A model generated the notes under the pieces. That model had not been told where the DNA came from. It saw nothing but the letters and a program-made list of their open reading frames with translations, and did no database searches. Of a stretch of DNA of 64,000 nt, positions 12,795-24,015 are shown piece after piece. The stretch's first letter is position 1, and each line of letters starts with the position of its first letter. The stretch is from contig JARKIF010000034.1 in the NCBI GenBank assembly GCA_029378245.1, positions 124,001 to 188,000 on the forward strand. The letters run 5' to 3'. The position numbers and the translations under genes were made by a program. Source of the stretch: Roridomyces roridus (taxonomy: Eukaryota; Basidiomycota; Agaricomycetes; Agaricales; Mycenaceae).

Positions 12795-14288
12795 ATGTCC
12801 ACAGCCGCAGTTTTTTCGGTGAGATCCGCCAAGTTGGACTTGATCTCGCCCGTCATGTACGCCGAGTCCCGCCCTACCTCGATCCCTCCTGGTCCACCTC
12901 AACAGTATGGAAATTACGAGCAGGACTACGACGACGGAGAGCAGTACTCTGAACCAGACGAGCCCGACGACTTTTACCACGGAAACGCAGCCCCCTCGGC
13001 GTATAGTGTCGATGCATACCCGCAAGGCTCACAATCCCAGTCTGTCCGCAACCCTTCCCCACCCCCGGGCCCGCTGCTAGACCACTCCCATCTACGACCG
13101 GGCAACCAAGCAGCTTTGTTGTCCCATGAACGGACATTAGAGCTGTACAGAGCCAATGCCAAGAAGACACAGGACCCCGACCTGCAATTCGAGTTCGCCG
13201 TCTTCATGATTGACGCTTCAAAGACCCTCCCCATACCCGTCGCCACTCCCGGCAACGTCATCGAAGTCGAGCGAGCGCAGGACAAGCGCGATGAACTCAT
13301 TCGAGAGGCCACTTCCCTGCTGAAGCGACTCGCTGACCGCGGTCATTCTGCCTCACAGTACTTCCTTGCCGACTGCTATGCGAATGGCATTGGTACGGTC
13401 AAGAGCAAGCAGGATTTTGACCGGGCATATCCGCTTTTTGTGCTCGCAGCCAAGCACAACCACCCAGACGCTGCTTACCGCGCCGGAACATGCTGCGAGA
13501 ACGGCTGGGGTTGCCGGCGTGAGGCTGCAAAAGCGCTCGGGTTCTTCCGGAAAGCGGCTGCTGCACTCCATCCCGGTGCCATGTATCGGCTAGGGATCGC
13601 CGAGCTCAACGGCGAGCTGGGTTTGAGCAAGAGCCCGAAGGAGGGCGTCAAATGGCTCAAGCGGAGTGCAGAGCACGCAACCGCCGAGTTCCCTCATGCC
13701 CTCCACGAACTAGCGCTGCTGCACGAGCGTGGCATCGACAACGTGCTATTCGTGGACTATGAATACAGCACGGAACTATTGGCCCAAGCCGCCGAACTGG
13801 GCTACGCACCGAGCGCTTACCGGCTCGGGGAGTGCTACGAGTATGGCAAGATGGGTTGCCCACAAGATCCCGCCCTATCCATTCACTACTACAACATTGC
13901 CGCTCAACAAAACCACCGCGACGCCTGTTTCGCACTAACCGCTTGGTACCTCGTCGGTTCACCCGGCGTTCTACCCCAGTCCGATACCGAGGCTTTCCTG
14001 TGGGCCCAAAAGGCCGCTGACGCCGGATTGGCCAAGGCCATGTACGCAGTCGGCTACTTTCTCGAAGTCGGCATAGGTACGTCAGCAAACAGCCGCGAAT
14101 CTATGGCGTACTACAAGCGTGCTGCGGATCTGGGAGACAAGCGCGCTGCGCAACGGTTACGAGGCGGGCCCGTTTCGTCGTCAGCTCCGACGAGCCCAGG
14201 TGCGGTTCTGCACCGTGGGCCCGGTGTAGAGGACTCGCACGGGAGTGGTGGAAAAGGAAAGGATGGCAAGGACTGTATCATAATGTAA
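12795..14288 (+). CDS. Sel1-repeat protein of the Skt5/Chs4 type (chitin synthase regulator)
   Basis: An uninterrupted frame of 497 residues, unusual in this intron-rich window. The first 110 residues are Pro/Gln/Ser-rich and disordered. From about residue 150 there are tandem Sel1-like repeats with the signature A..LG.CY..G.G (for example YFLADCYANGIG, YRAGTCCENGWG, YRLGECYEYGKMG, YAVGYFLEVGIG). The C terminus is KDCIIM, a CaaX box that would direct farnesylation and membrane attachment. Fungal Skt5/Chs4 proteins have this layout: Sel1 repeats that recruit and activate the class of chitin synthase made at septa and bud necks, plus C-terminal prenylation. The start could be the second Met (MYAESRPTS, about residue 21). 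Family call is strong; the direct role in chitin synthesis is inferred by homology. Confidence 0.88.
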   Translation: MSTAAVFSVRSAKLDLISPVMYAESRPTSIPPGPPQQYGNYEQDYDDGEQYSEPDEPDDFYHGNAAPSAYSVDAYPQGSQSQSVRNPSPPPGPLLDHSHLRPGNQAALLSHERTLELYRANAKKTQDPDLQFEFAVFMIDASKTLPIPVATPGNVIEVERAQDKRDELIREATSLLKRLADRGHSASQYFLADCYANGIGTVKSKQDFDRAYPLFVLAAKHNHPDAAYRAGTCCENGWGCRREAAKALGFFRKAAAALHPGAMYRLGIAELNGELGLSKSPKEGVKWLKRSAEHATAEFPHALHELALLHERGIDNVLFVDYEYSTELLAQAAELGYAPSAYRLGECYEYGKMGCPQDPALSIHYYNIAAQQNHRDACFALTAWYLVGSPGVLPQSDTEAFLWAQKAADAGLAKAMYAVGYFLEVGIGTSANSRESMAYYKRAADLGDKRAAQRLRGGPVSSSAPTSPGAVLHRGPGVEDSHGSGGKGKDGKDCIIM

Positions 14289-14449
14289 ATTCCTCTTGGG
14301 TGTATATCATGGACAAGTAGACGGACAAAGTATAATAGAGCTGCTAACACACATGCATTCATTCGTTGACTTTCTCAATGCATCAACTACTTTACATCGG
14401 TATCTGACCGTCTACAGTTTGGAATACATTATCCAAATGAAAAAAAAAT

Positions 14450-17069
14450 CTAGATCATCCCCTCGCGCTGTGGGACAGCAACAGGCGGCGGGCGGCTAAG
14501 CTGGCTCCCTGGCCGATTCGTACTCCTTGGCGGTGGAGCCCCGGGGTTCGGGCCCGGCCTTGCAGCTCTTGGAGGCCGTTCTCGAGCACCCACTGGCGTG
14601 CGCGGGACAGGTCCAGGACTCAACGGGAGCCCTGCACTGGGCGGTGGCGAGCGCGTGCGGCGTGGTGTCGGTGATGAGATCATCGGCAGATCCGGCACGA
14701 TGGTTAATGGTGCCGCGGGCGAGGGCGTGCCGCGGAATGCGCTTCGCGTCGGTGGAGGTGTTCTGGTGTCACGTGTGGGAGTGGTGACCGCTATAGGTGC
14801 TGGTGCCGATGATAGCGCCGGTGAAGACGCATTGGAGGATGATACTGAACCGGAAGAGAGATGGAGTGTATGCCGCGGAGGTTTGAGGACTGGTGTAAAG
14901 CAAACGTCGGCGGAACCTTGACGTTTCCCTTGGGGTTCTCTGAAAGCACGTCGGAGAACAGGAAGCGGAAGTCGAGGCCGTATTCTTGGAGCAACTTTTT
15001 GCTGTGAGCATACGTGATTTTCATCGCCTCGTCGACGACCTTGGTGTCCACATCTGCGCTGTACACCTGCCTTCGGAACAAATCTCCATAGTCCTCGATT
15101 TGCTTCTTGGCCCAATCAATGAACGCTATCAAGGCATTCAAGACAAAATAAAACTTGGAAAAGAAAGCACTGACCACTTGCTACTTCGTTCTCTTTGAAG
15201 CTCGCAAGGAACCAGTCAGCCGTATGTTTGATACCCGTGAAAACCACGATGGCGAGATCACCAACATACGCGCCAACCGAACCCTCAAAGCGAATGCGGC
15301 GCACGTGACCGCGCATTACGCGACTGCGCATAGCCAGGAAAGTCGTGCGAGCAGCGGGTCCTGCTCCAAGACGTAACAAAAGCGAAATCAAGGCGATAGC
15401 GGTGCTCTTGCGGTTCGAAGGTTGGGATAATGAATCCAGCAGGGCCGCGGTAAGTTGTGCGTTCAGAGGTGGCAACTTGGCCGCCAACGGAGGTGTAGTA
15501 GAAAGTTTGCTCTTGCCTGAGATCGTTCGATTAAAAACGACTGGAGGAGATAGACAGACGAACCAGTCTCGACGAGCGCCGTTGCTTTCTCCCACTCGCG
15601 CAAAGCAATGGCCACAGTGAGATCGTCAGCCCACTCGCTCGTCCATCTCAAGTCGCGCTCCGCCTTTTCCTTGGCATCTGAACCAGCATCCCCATCGTCA
15701 CCAGCCCGGCTTGCTAGAGCCGCCATCCAATCCGGCACAGGGGGGACACGGTCGGAGCCACTATCTCCACCTCCACCTTGCCACATACTCTTCCTACGTT
15801 CATGCTCGCCTTCGCGCTCCTTTCGCTTCTTGGCCGCAAGTTCCTCTGCAACGTGCCGGAATTGCGAAAGAATAGACTTCTTTTCGCTCGGGGTCTCCGT
15901 ACGATAGACGTGTGTTTCCTTTCCCTGCCGGATCTTGAACACATTCGTCATGCTGGGTGAGTCCTTCGTGTCGAGCACGAGCATTTCGTTGAGAGGCCAG
16001 CAGCGCTCTGCAACAAGCTTCCCCTCGCCCACACTGCCGCCAGATTCAACTCCAGTACGGCGCCGTCGCCGCGCAACCAGCACAGCATCGTCCAGCACGA
16101 CGAATTTAACTTTGCCAGTGGGCTTGTACGTCGCGGCATTCAATGCGATCACACCTTCAGCTTCGCTGACGACATGCCTCCCTGGTGTGGTTGGTGCGAA
16201 CTTGGCTGACCCTTCGATTTGCGCGTGCAGGGTCTGCATTTGGTTGAAGTACATGATGCGCAGGTCGGCAACGGAGGAACGGCGATAGGAAGAAAGACCC
16301 GAAGAGGAGGTAGAAGTTGGGTCGGGAATATGGAGGAGAGAGGGCATAGACTTGTACTCGGAAAGCGACTCCTTTAGCTCCAGCATTTCGTTCTCCAAAG
16401 TCGAAATTTCCTTGGAGATGAGCACGAATTCGGCGTAGCTGGGGGCGTCTCGTTAAGAATGCCAGATTGACTATTCGGAGACCTACTTTTTGAAAACATT
16501 CCGCTGCAGCTCTGATGCCGTGTCGTCTTTAGCGTTCCGTAGCGAAGACTGCAACGTCTTGATTTCCGACTCTGTGGAATTTGCCAGCTTAAGTTTGAGG
16601 ACTGAAATACTCTAAGGTCAGATTTCTGAGGTGGTTCCAATGGCTTACACGCGTCAGGGTCAAACTCATCCTTGTCTAACAGTTTCTTGTCCTCTGCCCC
16701 CCGATCCCTCTGCTCAGTCGTCCGATCCTTGACCACCTCGTCCTGTTCTCTTCCAGGCATACGACTGGGAATACCCGGCATTGGAGGCATTTCAGGCACC
16801 CCAAGGTCGGTAGGCCCTGAAATGTCTGCATAGCGCATAGACATTCGTTTCTTAATCTTGTCGTCGACGCGGGATTTGCGCGTATCGCGGCGGGGGATGG
16901 GGGCGTTGCCATGTGGTTTAGCTAGACGGCTGGGCTGGCGCTGGGACTTGCCCGGCGCCTCTGAACGTCGTGTGCGCAGTGATTGCATGAGGAGAGAGGT
17001 GATGTTTGTTTCGGCGTTGTTCCCGACCATCATGTCCTCAATATCTCTACTCAGCCCAGATACGCCCAT
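14450..17069 (-). CDS. EXO84: Exocyst complex subunit Exo84
   Basis: The minus strand reads MQSLRTRRS near the N terminus (the hallmark start region of fungal Exo84), a basic linker with DDKIKKRMSMRYADIS, a coiled-coil region (ISTLENEMLELKESLSEYKS), a PH-like domain with TGKVKFVVLDDAVLVARRR and VFKIRQGKETHVYRTE, and the helical C-terminal exocyst domain (WTSEWADDLTVAIALREWEKA, then FIDWAKKQIEDYGDLFRRQV). The protein ends in a Pro/Arg-rich tail (stop at 14,450). At least five short introns interrupt it. Exo84 is one of eight exocyst subunits that tether secretory vesicles to the plasma membrane. The start at 17,069 is preceded in frame by a stop and by AG sites, so a short upstream exon is possible. 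It is divergent with the next gene, and the two 5' ends nearly touch. Confidence 0.87.
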
Positions 17070-17101
17070 AAAGTCTGTCGGACTACCTGCGCTCTGCTAG
17101 A

Positions 17102-17558
17102 TACAACTTGACTGGTCTCAGGGTCAGCTCTACGCTTGACAAATCTGTTGGCAAGAAGCACCTCATCGACGGCAACCCGGAAACATGTTGGACTTCACAA
17201 CAAGTAACACCCGGCTTTTTCTGCTCAAGCAACCCATAACCCCCACGTCCAGGGTCTTCCGCAATACATACAAATCTCATTCCAAACTCCGGTCGTACCT
17301 GAGACGATGCAACTCACATTCCAAGGCGGATTTGTTGGAACCCGATGCGCGGTTAAGGTTCCTTCGCCGACAGGGTGGAATCTCCTTGCGCATGTGTTCC
17401 CAGAGGATATCAATAGGCGACAAGAGTTTTCGTTACAACAACAGGCCAGTTCGGCTGGAGTCAACGCGTTGAGGCTGGAATTCGAGGAGAGCTCGGATTT
17501 TTTCGGTCGAATTACTGTGTATGAATTAAAATTGCTTGGAACGATTCTGAACGGATAA
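17102..17558 (+). CDS. NR2C2AP-like discoidin-fold protein
   Basis: Exon blocks 17,102-17,203 and 17,253-17,558 are joined by intron 17,204-17,252 (GTAACA..CGTCCAG). They encode GLRVSSTLDKSVGKKHLIDG, NPETCWTSQQ, then LTFQGGFVGTRC, VFPEDINRRQEFS and the C-terminal FEESSDFFGRITVYELKLLG. This order (a 'GKKHL-DG-ETCW' start, a 'FQGGF' strand and a 'DFFGR--IY-L-LLG' end) matches nuclear receptor 2C2-associated protein, a small F5/8-type C-like beta-sandwich found across eukaryotes, whose cellular role in fungi is unknown. No in-frame ATG lies between the upstream stop (17,069-17,071) and 17,102. The start must come from an upstream exon, so the 5' end probably overlaps the divergent EXO84 5' region. 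Confidence 0.75.
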
Positions 17559-17673
17559 TTCCAGCACACAGACGAGCACCGCGAAGAATGACCATCATCC
17601 TTGAACCAAACCTCTCCTAAGATTGACCCCCTTGGGCAATCCTAGACATCCCACCTTCATCTTCACCACAACA

Positions 17674-18822
17674 ATGGTACCGTGGAACGCAGACGCCTGG
17701 GCCACCAATGCAGACGGACTCTTCGAGCTGATGCAGTCCATTCCCGACCTCGACCACCCACCCTTCGCTATCCAGATTCATACGCAACAAAGCCGCGACG
17801 ACCACGACTCGCGCATCGAGGTCACGCAGACTCGGAAGTTTCAGACGATTCACTCCCTGTTGCAGCGAATCCTCACCCACCTCGTTAAATCCCCACATTA
17901 CTCGGGAGTGTTGTTGAACGTCTTGCGAAGCTTTGTTCAATATTCGCCCCAGCTGTTCCGCCTCCTCGTTGACAAATACAAATATCAGCGGGTTCACCAC
18001 GAGGACGAAGATGTTTTTCAGTTCTTCCGCGACCACACCCCCAAGTTCATATTCACCGACTTTGGTGACGCCGACGGAGCGCCCATCGTCTGGGGCAGCC
18101 ATGGAGACGCCGAGAACGTCATATTCATCACGAATCGTCTCGTGCACGTCCTCGATCCCGATTCAAGAGTTTGTCTGATGTCCTGCGTTCTGAATCTTGA
18201 CGGCTGAAATGTCTCCTAGCCGCCGGCTGGCTTGAGCCCCGAAGAGGTCTCTGAGCGCCGCGACCAGCATGAACTTCTTTTCGTCGCTACAGTCATGCAG
18301 GAGCTCGTTTATACTGCGACGAATTACCTTTGGGACAATATCGTCTTGATTCCCTACCCCGGATGTCCGCTGAAGTACGAGAGTGGGTGGGCGACGGAGA
18401 TCAAATATTTTGGCTTCATGCTACAATTTGCATGCGATCGCAACGATCTCCAAAACCCAGACCTTCTTTGGAAAATCCGTCATGTCCTTGCAGGAGCTAC
18501 TGACGGTTCGCTCCGAGCCATCCGTATGTCGCCCTTTTCCCCTCGCCGTAGACCAGAGCTGATGCATTACTCAGGACCTAAAGATATCAGGCGCATTCTC
18601 TGGTCTGTGGCAAAAAACAACATCTTCCCAACACCACGCGAATTTCTACCTTCCATCACGCTTCCCGAGGATCAGGCAACTCTGAGGGCCCTGCCCACGG
18701 ATGGGGAGCTGCTTAAATTGGAGGAACTTTATAACGAGGGTGTGGAATATTCCACCAAACCCATAGAACTTCCTGGGGACATGGTTGTCATCCTGCGCGG
18801 CTGTTCAAGGGGGTATCCGTAG
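17674..18822 (+). CDS. Hypothetical protein, three or more exons
   Basis: Likely start MVPWNADAWATNADGLFELM at 17,674 (another in-frame Met lies at 17,623). A long first exon runs to about 18,165. A second block starts near 18,225 (SPEEVSERRDQHELLFVATV) and a third starts near 18,575 (GPKDIRRILWSVAKNN), ending at the stop at 18,822. About 370 residues. It contains aromatic-rich segments (FQFFRDHTPKFIFTDFGDAD; YTATNYLWDNIVLIPYPGCP), no signal peptide and no obvious membrane span. No HExxH or other catalytic signature is visible. I do not recognise the family; agaricomycete genomes have many such lineage-restricted proteins. Confidence 0.55.
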
Positions 18823-20002
18823 CTGCGCATTGGGCTTGCACTATATACCTGGAGACATATCTGGTACATTGCCGTGTAAATCGAGCGCTACAATGGGTTC
18901 AAGAAAGGAAGGAAGGCAGGTTAGCATCGCCGGAAATTTTGACGCGTCACAACTTACCGAAAACCGGTATGCATAAAAACAAGGACAGATGCACGGAAGA
19001 TGCGTCAAGTTGGACACGTCCCGCAAAAAAAAAAGCTGTCCAACGCGTCTTACCAGGGGCAAAGCACAAGAAAGATCAACCACCTCCAAGTCAAACAACG
19101 CGCGAAAAGTAAGTTTCTCTCAGTCTCAATCAGGTTCACACAAGAAATTTCGCAACCATTTTTTATTTATTAACCAGCCTGTGCCGGAGCATTTGAAGTA
19201 ATAAGAGACCCCCTAACAGAGCTCGCCACGTTACACAGAACCAAAAAAACTCCCGAGCACTGCTCACCACCTCCCCCCGATCCCTTGTCACAGACAGAGC
19301 CTCAAAGCACGCCAGCCACAGACCGGTACGACAAAGCACGCGACACTAGGACGCGACAAAGCAAATGGACAGCAATGCGAAAGCGACGAGACGAGATGGT
19401 TGGTGGTGGTGGTGGTGGTGGTGGTGGTGGTGGTACTGATCGACCCCGACCGTCGACGGCTCTGCAACGCTTCTGGTGCCAACCCTAACAGCTCGACTTT
19501 GCCCGAGTCGAAGGCACGTCAACCCCCCGGGCCAAAGCTCCTTGACAACCACAACCGCGAGGTGCCGGCGTGGTCCTGTCAGAGTTGGTGGTCGCTTTTT
19601 TGTGACAGTCTGGGCGACATCTTTTTGCTCGACGGGTGGCGGCGCGGAGCGGGATGTGGTGGGGTGGCGGAAGAAGAAGAGAAGCGGGACTGAACACCGA
19701 GTTGAGAGTGGTGGTGACAGTTCAGCTGTTCCCGGTGGGTGGCGGCACCGAGAGGGAAGGGTTTGCGCGCGGGGAGAGGAGGACGGCAGGAGTTCGCGAC
19801 TGGAATCTTGATCTTCCTGGCGGCGGGGCAGACGCTAACAGAGGGCCGGGGGTCGAGCGCGTCTAAGGCACCCTAGTAGCCATGTGACCGCCGCATCCCG
19901 CAGGACGCCTGGGCTCCGAATCGCTAGTTCTCGGCGGGTGGCGGCGCACGAGAGGAGGAGGTAACGCGGGCGGAGAGAAGAGCGAGACCATTGTGGTGCA
20001 AG
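18823..20002. other. Intergenic low-complexity DNA
   Basis: No gene is supported. A perfect TGG/GGT microsatellite of about 12 units lies at 19,398-19,434. From about 19,560 the DNA becomes strongly purine-skewed and GC-rich (GGTGGCGGCG.., GAGAGGAGG). A segment at about 19,861-19,960 resembles 20,690-20,800, so the minisatellite region is flanked by related copies of a longer unit. Confidence 0.5.
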
Positions 20003-20640
20003 GTGGAGGACGACACCAGGCAGGAAGCGGGGGAGGCGGGCAGAAGAAAGACATGGTCGTGGTGTTGGTCATCTCAGCAGCACGGCAAGGGGGGCAGGAG
20101 GCAGTGCGCGGCTGTACGGCCCAGCCTAACCGACCCGTGTGGTCCCCCACTTCAGTGCGAGTAGCCGAGGTCCACGGACCAAATCCTTTGGGTTGCGAGA
20201 CGGGGGACGGCGCCAGGCGGGAAGTGGGAGAGGCGAGTTGAAGGAGGACATCGGTGGTGGTCTTGTCCGTCTCGGCAGTACGGCAAGGAGGGCAGGGGGC
20301 AGTATACGACCGTACGGCCCAGTCTCACCGACCCGCGGGATCCTCTACTTCGTACAGGATGCCGAGCGCCACACCGAGGTCCATTGGGTTGCGAGACAGG
20401 GGACGAAGCCAGGCGGGAAGTGGGAAAGGCGGGTTGAAGGAGGACATCGGTGGTGGTCTTGTCCATCTCGGCAGTACGGCAAGGGGGGCAGGGGGCAGTA
20501 CACGACCGTACGACCCAGTCTACCCGACCCGTGTTATCCCCCACTTCATACAGGATGCCGAGCGCCACACCGAAGTCCATTGGGTTGCGAGGCAGGGGAC
20601 GAAGCCAGGCGGGAAGTGGGGAAGGCGAGGTGAAGAGTTG
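20003..20640. repeat. ~196 bp minisatellite, about 3.2 units
   Basis: The anchor CCAGGCGGGAAG (degenerate in the first unit) recurs at 20,016, 20,214, 20,409 and 20,605, giving periods of 198, 195 and 196 bp. Each unit also carries GACATCGGTGGTGGTCTTGT, GGCAGTACGGCAAGG, CGACCGTACG and TCCATTGGGTTGCGAG in the same order. Units 2 and 3 are nearly identical; unit 1 is more diverged. Frames stay open through the array on both strands because the unit lacks stops, but nothing indicates coding. Confidence 0.85.
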
Positions 20641-20689
20641 CGTACGGTTGCTTGGTCCTCCCAACGGCGAGGCAGACAACGAGAGATCA

Positions 20690-21097
20690 GGCCCCGGGTC
20701 GACGCACAAGGGCGCCTATCAGCCTGAGAGTCGTGCCACATCCCACATGGCGCTGGGGTCCGAGACGCGAATTCTCTGCGGATGACGGCGCACGAGAGGA
20801 AGGTGGGGGAGCCGGAAAGTCTGTAGACAATGTGAGTAAGCTGTGTGCAGTGGCGAGAACGCGATACTTACAGAGCCCAGGAGAACCCAAGCCCATCCTC
20901 GACACCGACGGCAGCAATGACAGCTTTCTAAACGGGCGAGTTAGTTATTAACGCGGCAGACGACGAGGACGACCTACGAGGCACTGACATACGCTAAACT
21001 GACACCAGCGAGCATGGAGGCAACTAAGAACAGCGAGTCAGTATAGCGCCGTACAACGACGGGAATACTCACTGAACGACCACCAGAGGCTCGCCAT
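20690..21097 (-). CDS. Possible small multi-exon gene
   Basis: An ATG ending at 21,097 gives MASLWWSF and runs into a GTGAGT donor. Next come a 31 nt exon (ATGCTCGCTGGTGTC core) bounded by TTCTTAG and GTATGT, an exon bounded by CGTTTAG and GTAAGT, and an exon after GTCTACAG. Four strong donor/acceptor pairs in 300 bp are hard to explain without a gene. With the simplest joins the frame stays open into ..ENSRLGPQRHVGCG.. and stops at about 20,687. The N-terminal half is hydrophobic (Trp-Trp-Ser-Phe, then Ala/Leu/Val-rich), suggesting a small membrane or secreted protein. The frame of the third exon is not certain and the C-terminal part runs into repeat-like DNA. Confidence 0.35.
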
Positions 21098-21256
21098 GGT
21101 CGGCGATGCCGAAAGAGGCTACCAAAGGCGAAGAACGACCTGAGGCGAGGGTGGAGAACTCGAGGGAGTTGGGGAATAACCGGCGGGGCATCGTTTCTTA
21201 TATAGACTTTGGAAATCTTTCGATTTAAACCGAAGACGCCTTGCGATTGGCCAGTT

Positions 21257-21364
21257 CTTATACCTGCCTTATGGGGAAACCAGCTTATACCTGCCTTATC
21301 GGGAAACCAGTTTACACCTGCCTTATCGGGAGAGGTCCTTACACCTGCCTTATCGGGAATGCAG
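21257..21364. repeat. 27 bp tandem repeat, four units
   Basis: Four adjacent 27 bp units start at 21,257, 21,284, 21,311 and 21,338. The core ACCTGCCTTATCGGGA is present in all four (one G for C in unit 1). It lies in the intergenic region between the small minus-strand gene and the malic enzyme gene. Confidence 0.9.
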
Positions 21365-21623
21365 CACTCCTAAGACATTGAGCATGGGCAAGCACTGCGT
21401 CCGGAACGTCGAAGGAGGTCGAGGGCGAGGACATTGACGACTTGGAAGTAGGGACACGCTCGAGAACATGACCGTGGAGGATGAGTTCGAGAAAGGAAGG
21501 CAGGTCCCACGCCGTCATCTTCAGTCTTCTCGCCATGATGTCAGTGCCCTGGAGAATCTCTCGCCTTGACCGCCATATCTCCCACTATTGCATTGACCGC
21601 CATATCTGCCTTCCACTATTGCC
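21365..21623. other. Intergenic region upstream of malic enzyme
   Basis: A weak minus-strand reading (21,536-21,339) is not supported by splice or family signals. A degenerate direct repeat (CTTGACCGCCATATC / ATTGACCGCCATATC / CTTGACCGCCATGTC) lies at 21,566-21,638, just before and into the start codon region of the next gene. Confidence 0.5.
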
Positions 21624-23924
21624 TTGACCGCCATGTCCTCAGAACCCATCTTCCATGTCGCACTCCGTGGCGACGAACTTCTCAATGCCCCCCGATTCAA
21701 CAAAGGGACCGCGTTCACTGTCGAGGAACGTAAATCATTCGGCTTGACTGGCCGATTACCTTCCAAAGTCAATACCTTGGACGAGCAGTGCGAGCGCGCG
21801 TACCAGCAGCTTCAGAGTCACGAGTCTCCAATTCGGTAGAGTGCCCATTGTAATTTGTATGCCGACTGTTCTCAATTCACGTCCAGGAAGAATTCATTTT
21901 TACAGTCGCTCAAGAGCCAGAACCTAGTTCTGTACTATACGCTCCTCACTCGTCATCTGCGCGAACTCATGTATGTTGTTGAACCTCATTATGCCTCTTC
22001 TCATTTCTGCTTTCAGTCCGAGTGCGTTTCCCATATAATCCTCCCGTAGCTGCCCAATGATCCTTCAGTCATCTACACACCAACGGAAGCGCAGGCCATT
22101 AGTGTGCGTGTATCTTAGCTCTCGCTAGCACCTTCCTCACAATACACCTCTTCAGGAATACTCGCATCTCTTTCGCCGAAGCGAGGGTCTATACCTCACG
22201 TTTCCCAACGCCGATTCGATGGAGGACGATTTCCTTGAGCAAACCAAGGGAAAGAACATTGACCTTATCGTTTGTTCCGACAGTGAAGCGATCTTGGGGA
22301 TTGGAGACCAAGGCGTCGGGGTAAGTGCTCCCACAGAATGGGTGGTTTCCATCTCATTGTGTCTTTCTTTCTTCACAGGGTATCGGGGTGAGTAGTCCTC
22401 GTCACTCGTGTTTCCAATCCTCATCTCCGTTAGATTTCCTCCGCAAAATCTGTAATTTATTCGTACGAACGTTCCCTACGTCACAATTCCTGATACTCAC
22501 GATAACATATTTAGCTTGATTGGTGGCATCGACCCATCTCAGACGTTAAGCGTCGTTTTGGATGTGGGAACGGAGAATGAGGAACTTTTAAACGACCACC
22601 TCTACGTTGTAGGTGATTTTTCGATTTCCGGAACCATCATTCTCATCAGACCTCTAGGGTTGGCCACACAAGAGAATCAGAGGGGAGGAATATGATCAGT
22701 TCCTGGACAAGTATGTATTGCACTTTGCACGAACGCATCTCACACTCTTTTAGATTTGTCCAGTTGGTTAGAAAGTATTTTCCTCAGTCGCTGCTGCACT
22801 TTGAGGACTTTGGCGTTACCAATGCGCAAAGGATCTTGAAACGTTACAAGGATACCCATGCGGTTTTCAACGACGATATGTTCGGCGTTTTCATACTCCC
22901 CAACGACCTTCTAACGTGAAAACAGCCAGGGAACCGGCGCTGTGACTCTCGCATGCACCATGGCAGCCGTCGGGGTGACCAAGTCGAAACTCTCGGAGCA
23001 ACGCTACATCATCTACGGTGCTGGCTCTGCCGGACTGGGTATAACGCGACAGCTACGTGACGCTATCGTATCGGCAGACGGAGTGGCGGAAGAGGAAGCA
23101 AACAAGCTATTCTACCTAATCGACAAGCATGGTTTGATCAAGCAAAGTCTTGTTGCATCGGGAAATGTGCGCGAGGAGCTGAAGGAGTTTGTCAGACCGG
23201 ACGAGGAGTGGGAGGGGGTGGAGGGAGAGGTTGGCCTGCTCGATGTTGTCAAGAGGGTCAAGCCGACAGTCTTGATCGGATGCTCCACGCATGCTGGCGG
23301 GTTTACGAAGGAGGTTGTCGAGGCGATGAAGGAGGGTTGCGAGAGGCCGATTATTTTCCCTCTTTCCAATCCTAGCAAGTCCGTGGCCTCCAATTCTCTG
23401 GGATTGCTGCTAATTCATGCATATAGGCTCGTTGAAGTTGATCCCAAGGATGCAAATGACTGGACGCAGGGAAAGGCCCTTCTCGCGACTGGATCACCCT
23501 TCCCGCCTGCCAAGATGCCAACGGGAAGGACTATGTGTATGTATTCTGCCTGAAAATTTCTTTCATTCTAACTGGGTGCCACAGTATCGCAGAATGCAAC
23601 AATGCGCTGATTTACCCCGGCCTCGGCTTCGGGGCCATCATATCAAAGTCGCGCCGCATGACGGACACCATGATAATAGCTGGCGCCCAGCGTCTCGCTT
23701 CGTTGTCTCCCGCTCTCAAAGATCCTGATGAGGGGCTGCTTCCTGACTTTGCTGATGCGCCCGAGGTTAATGTGGAGGTTGCTGTCGCAGTTGCGGAGCG
23801 GGCGATAGAGGAGGGCAGCGCGGATGTTAGTTGGACCAAGGCGGAGGCGAGGGAGCGGATTCTGCGGCATCTGTGGCGGCCCCAGTATGGAAAGTATGTG
23901 TACGACAAGGAGGGAATGATGTAG
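21624..23924 (+). CDS. NAD-dependent malic enzyme
   Basis: Malic enzyme converts malate to pyruvate and CO2 with NAD(P)+. Reading order: an N-terminal exon ([20 protein letters not shown], the family start), a helical exon ([15 protein letters not shown]), [10 protein letters not shown] then [15 protein letters not shown], the substrate-binding [54 protein letters not shown], the Rossmann motif [37 protein letters not shown], then [20 protein letters not shown]. The stop is at 23,924. About ten introns are needed, several only 45-60 nt. All family blocks are present in order, so the gene looks intact. The start is ATG 21,624 or the in-frame ATG 21,633. I see no clear mitochondrial presequence, so cytosolic or mitochondrial location is open; fungal NAD-type enzymes are often mitochondrial. 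Confidence 0.88.
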
Positions 23925-24015
23925 TGCCGATGCCGAGATGCGGATCATTTTATACGCGACGCGTTTATGTGCACTTGTTGACGTGTTTACTTTTCTTGTC
24001 CATTCACATTCATCC

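Noticed and set aside
19398..19434. TGG microsatellite as a coding poly-Val or poly-His tract
   Set aside because: No supported gene surrounds it; it is a simple repeat.
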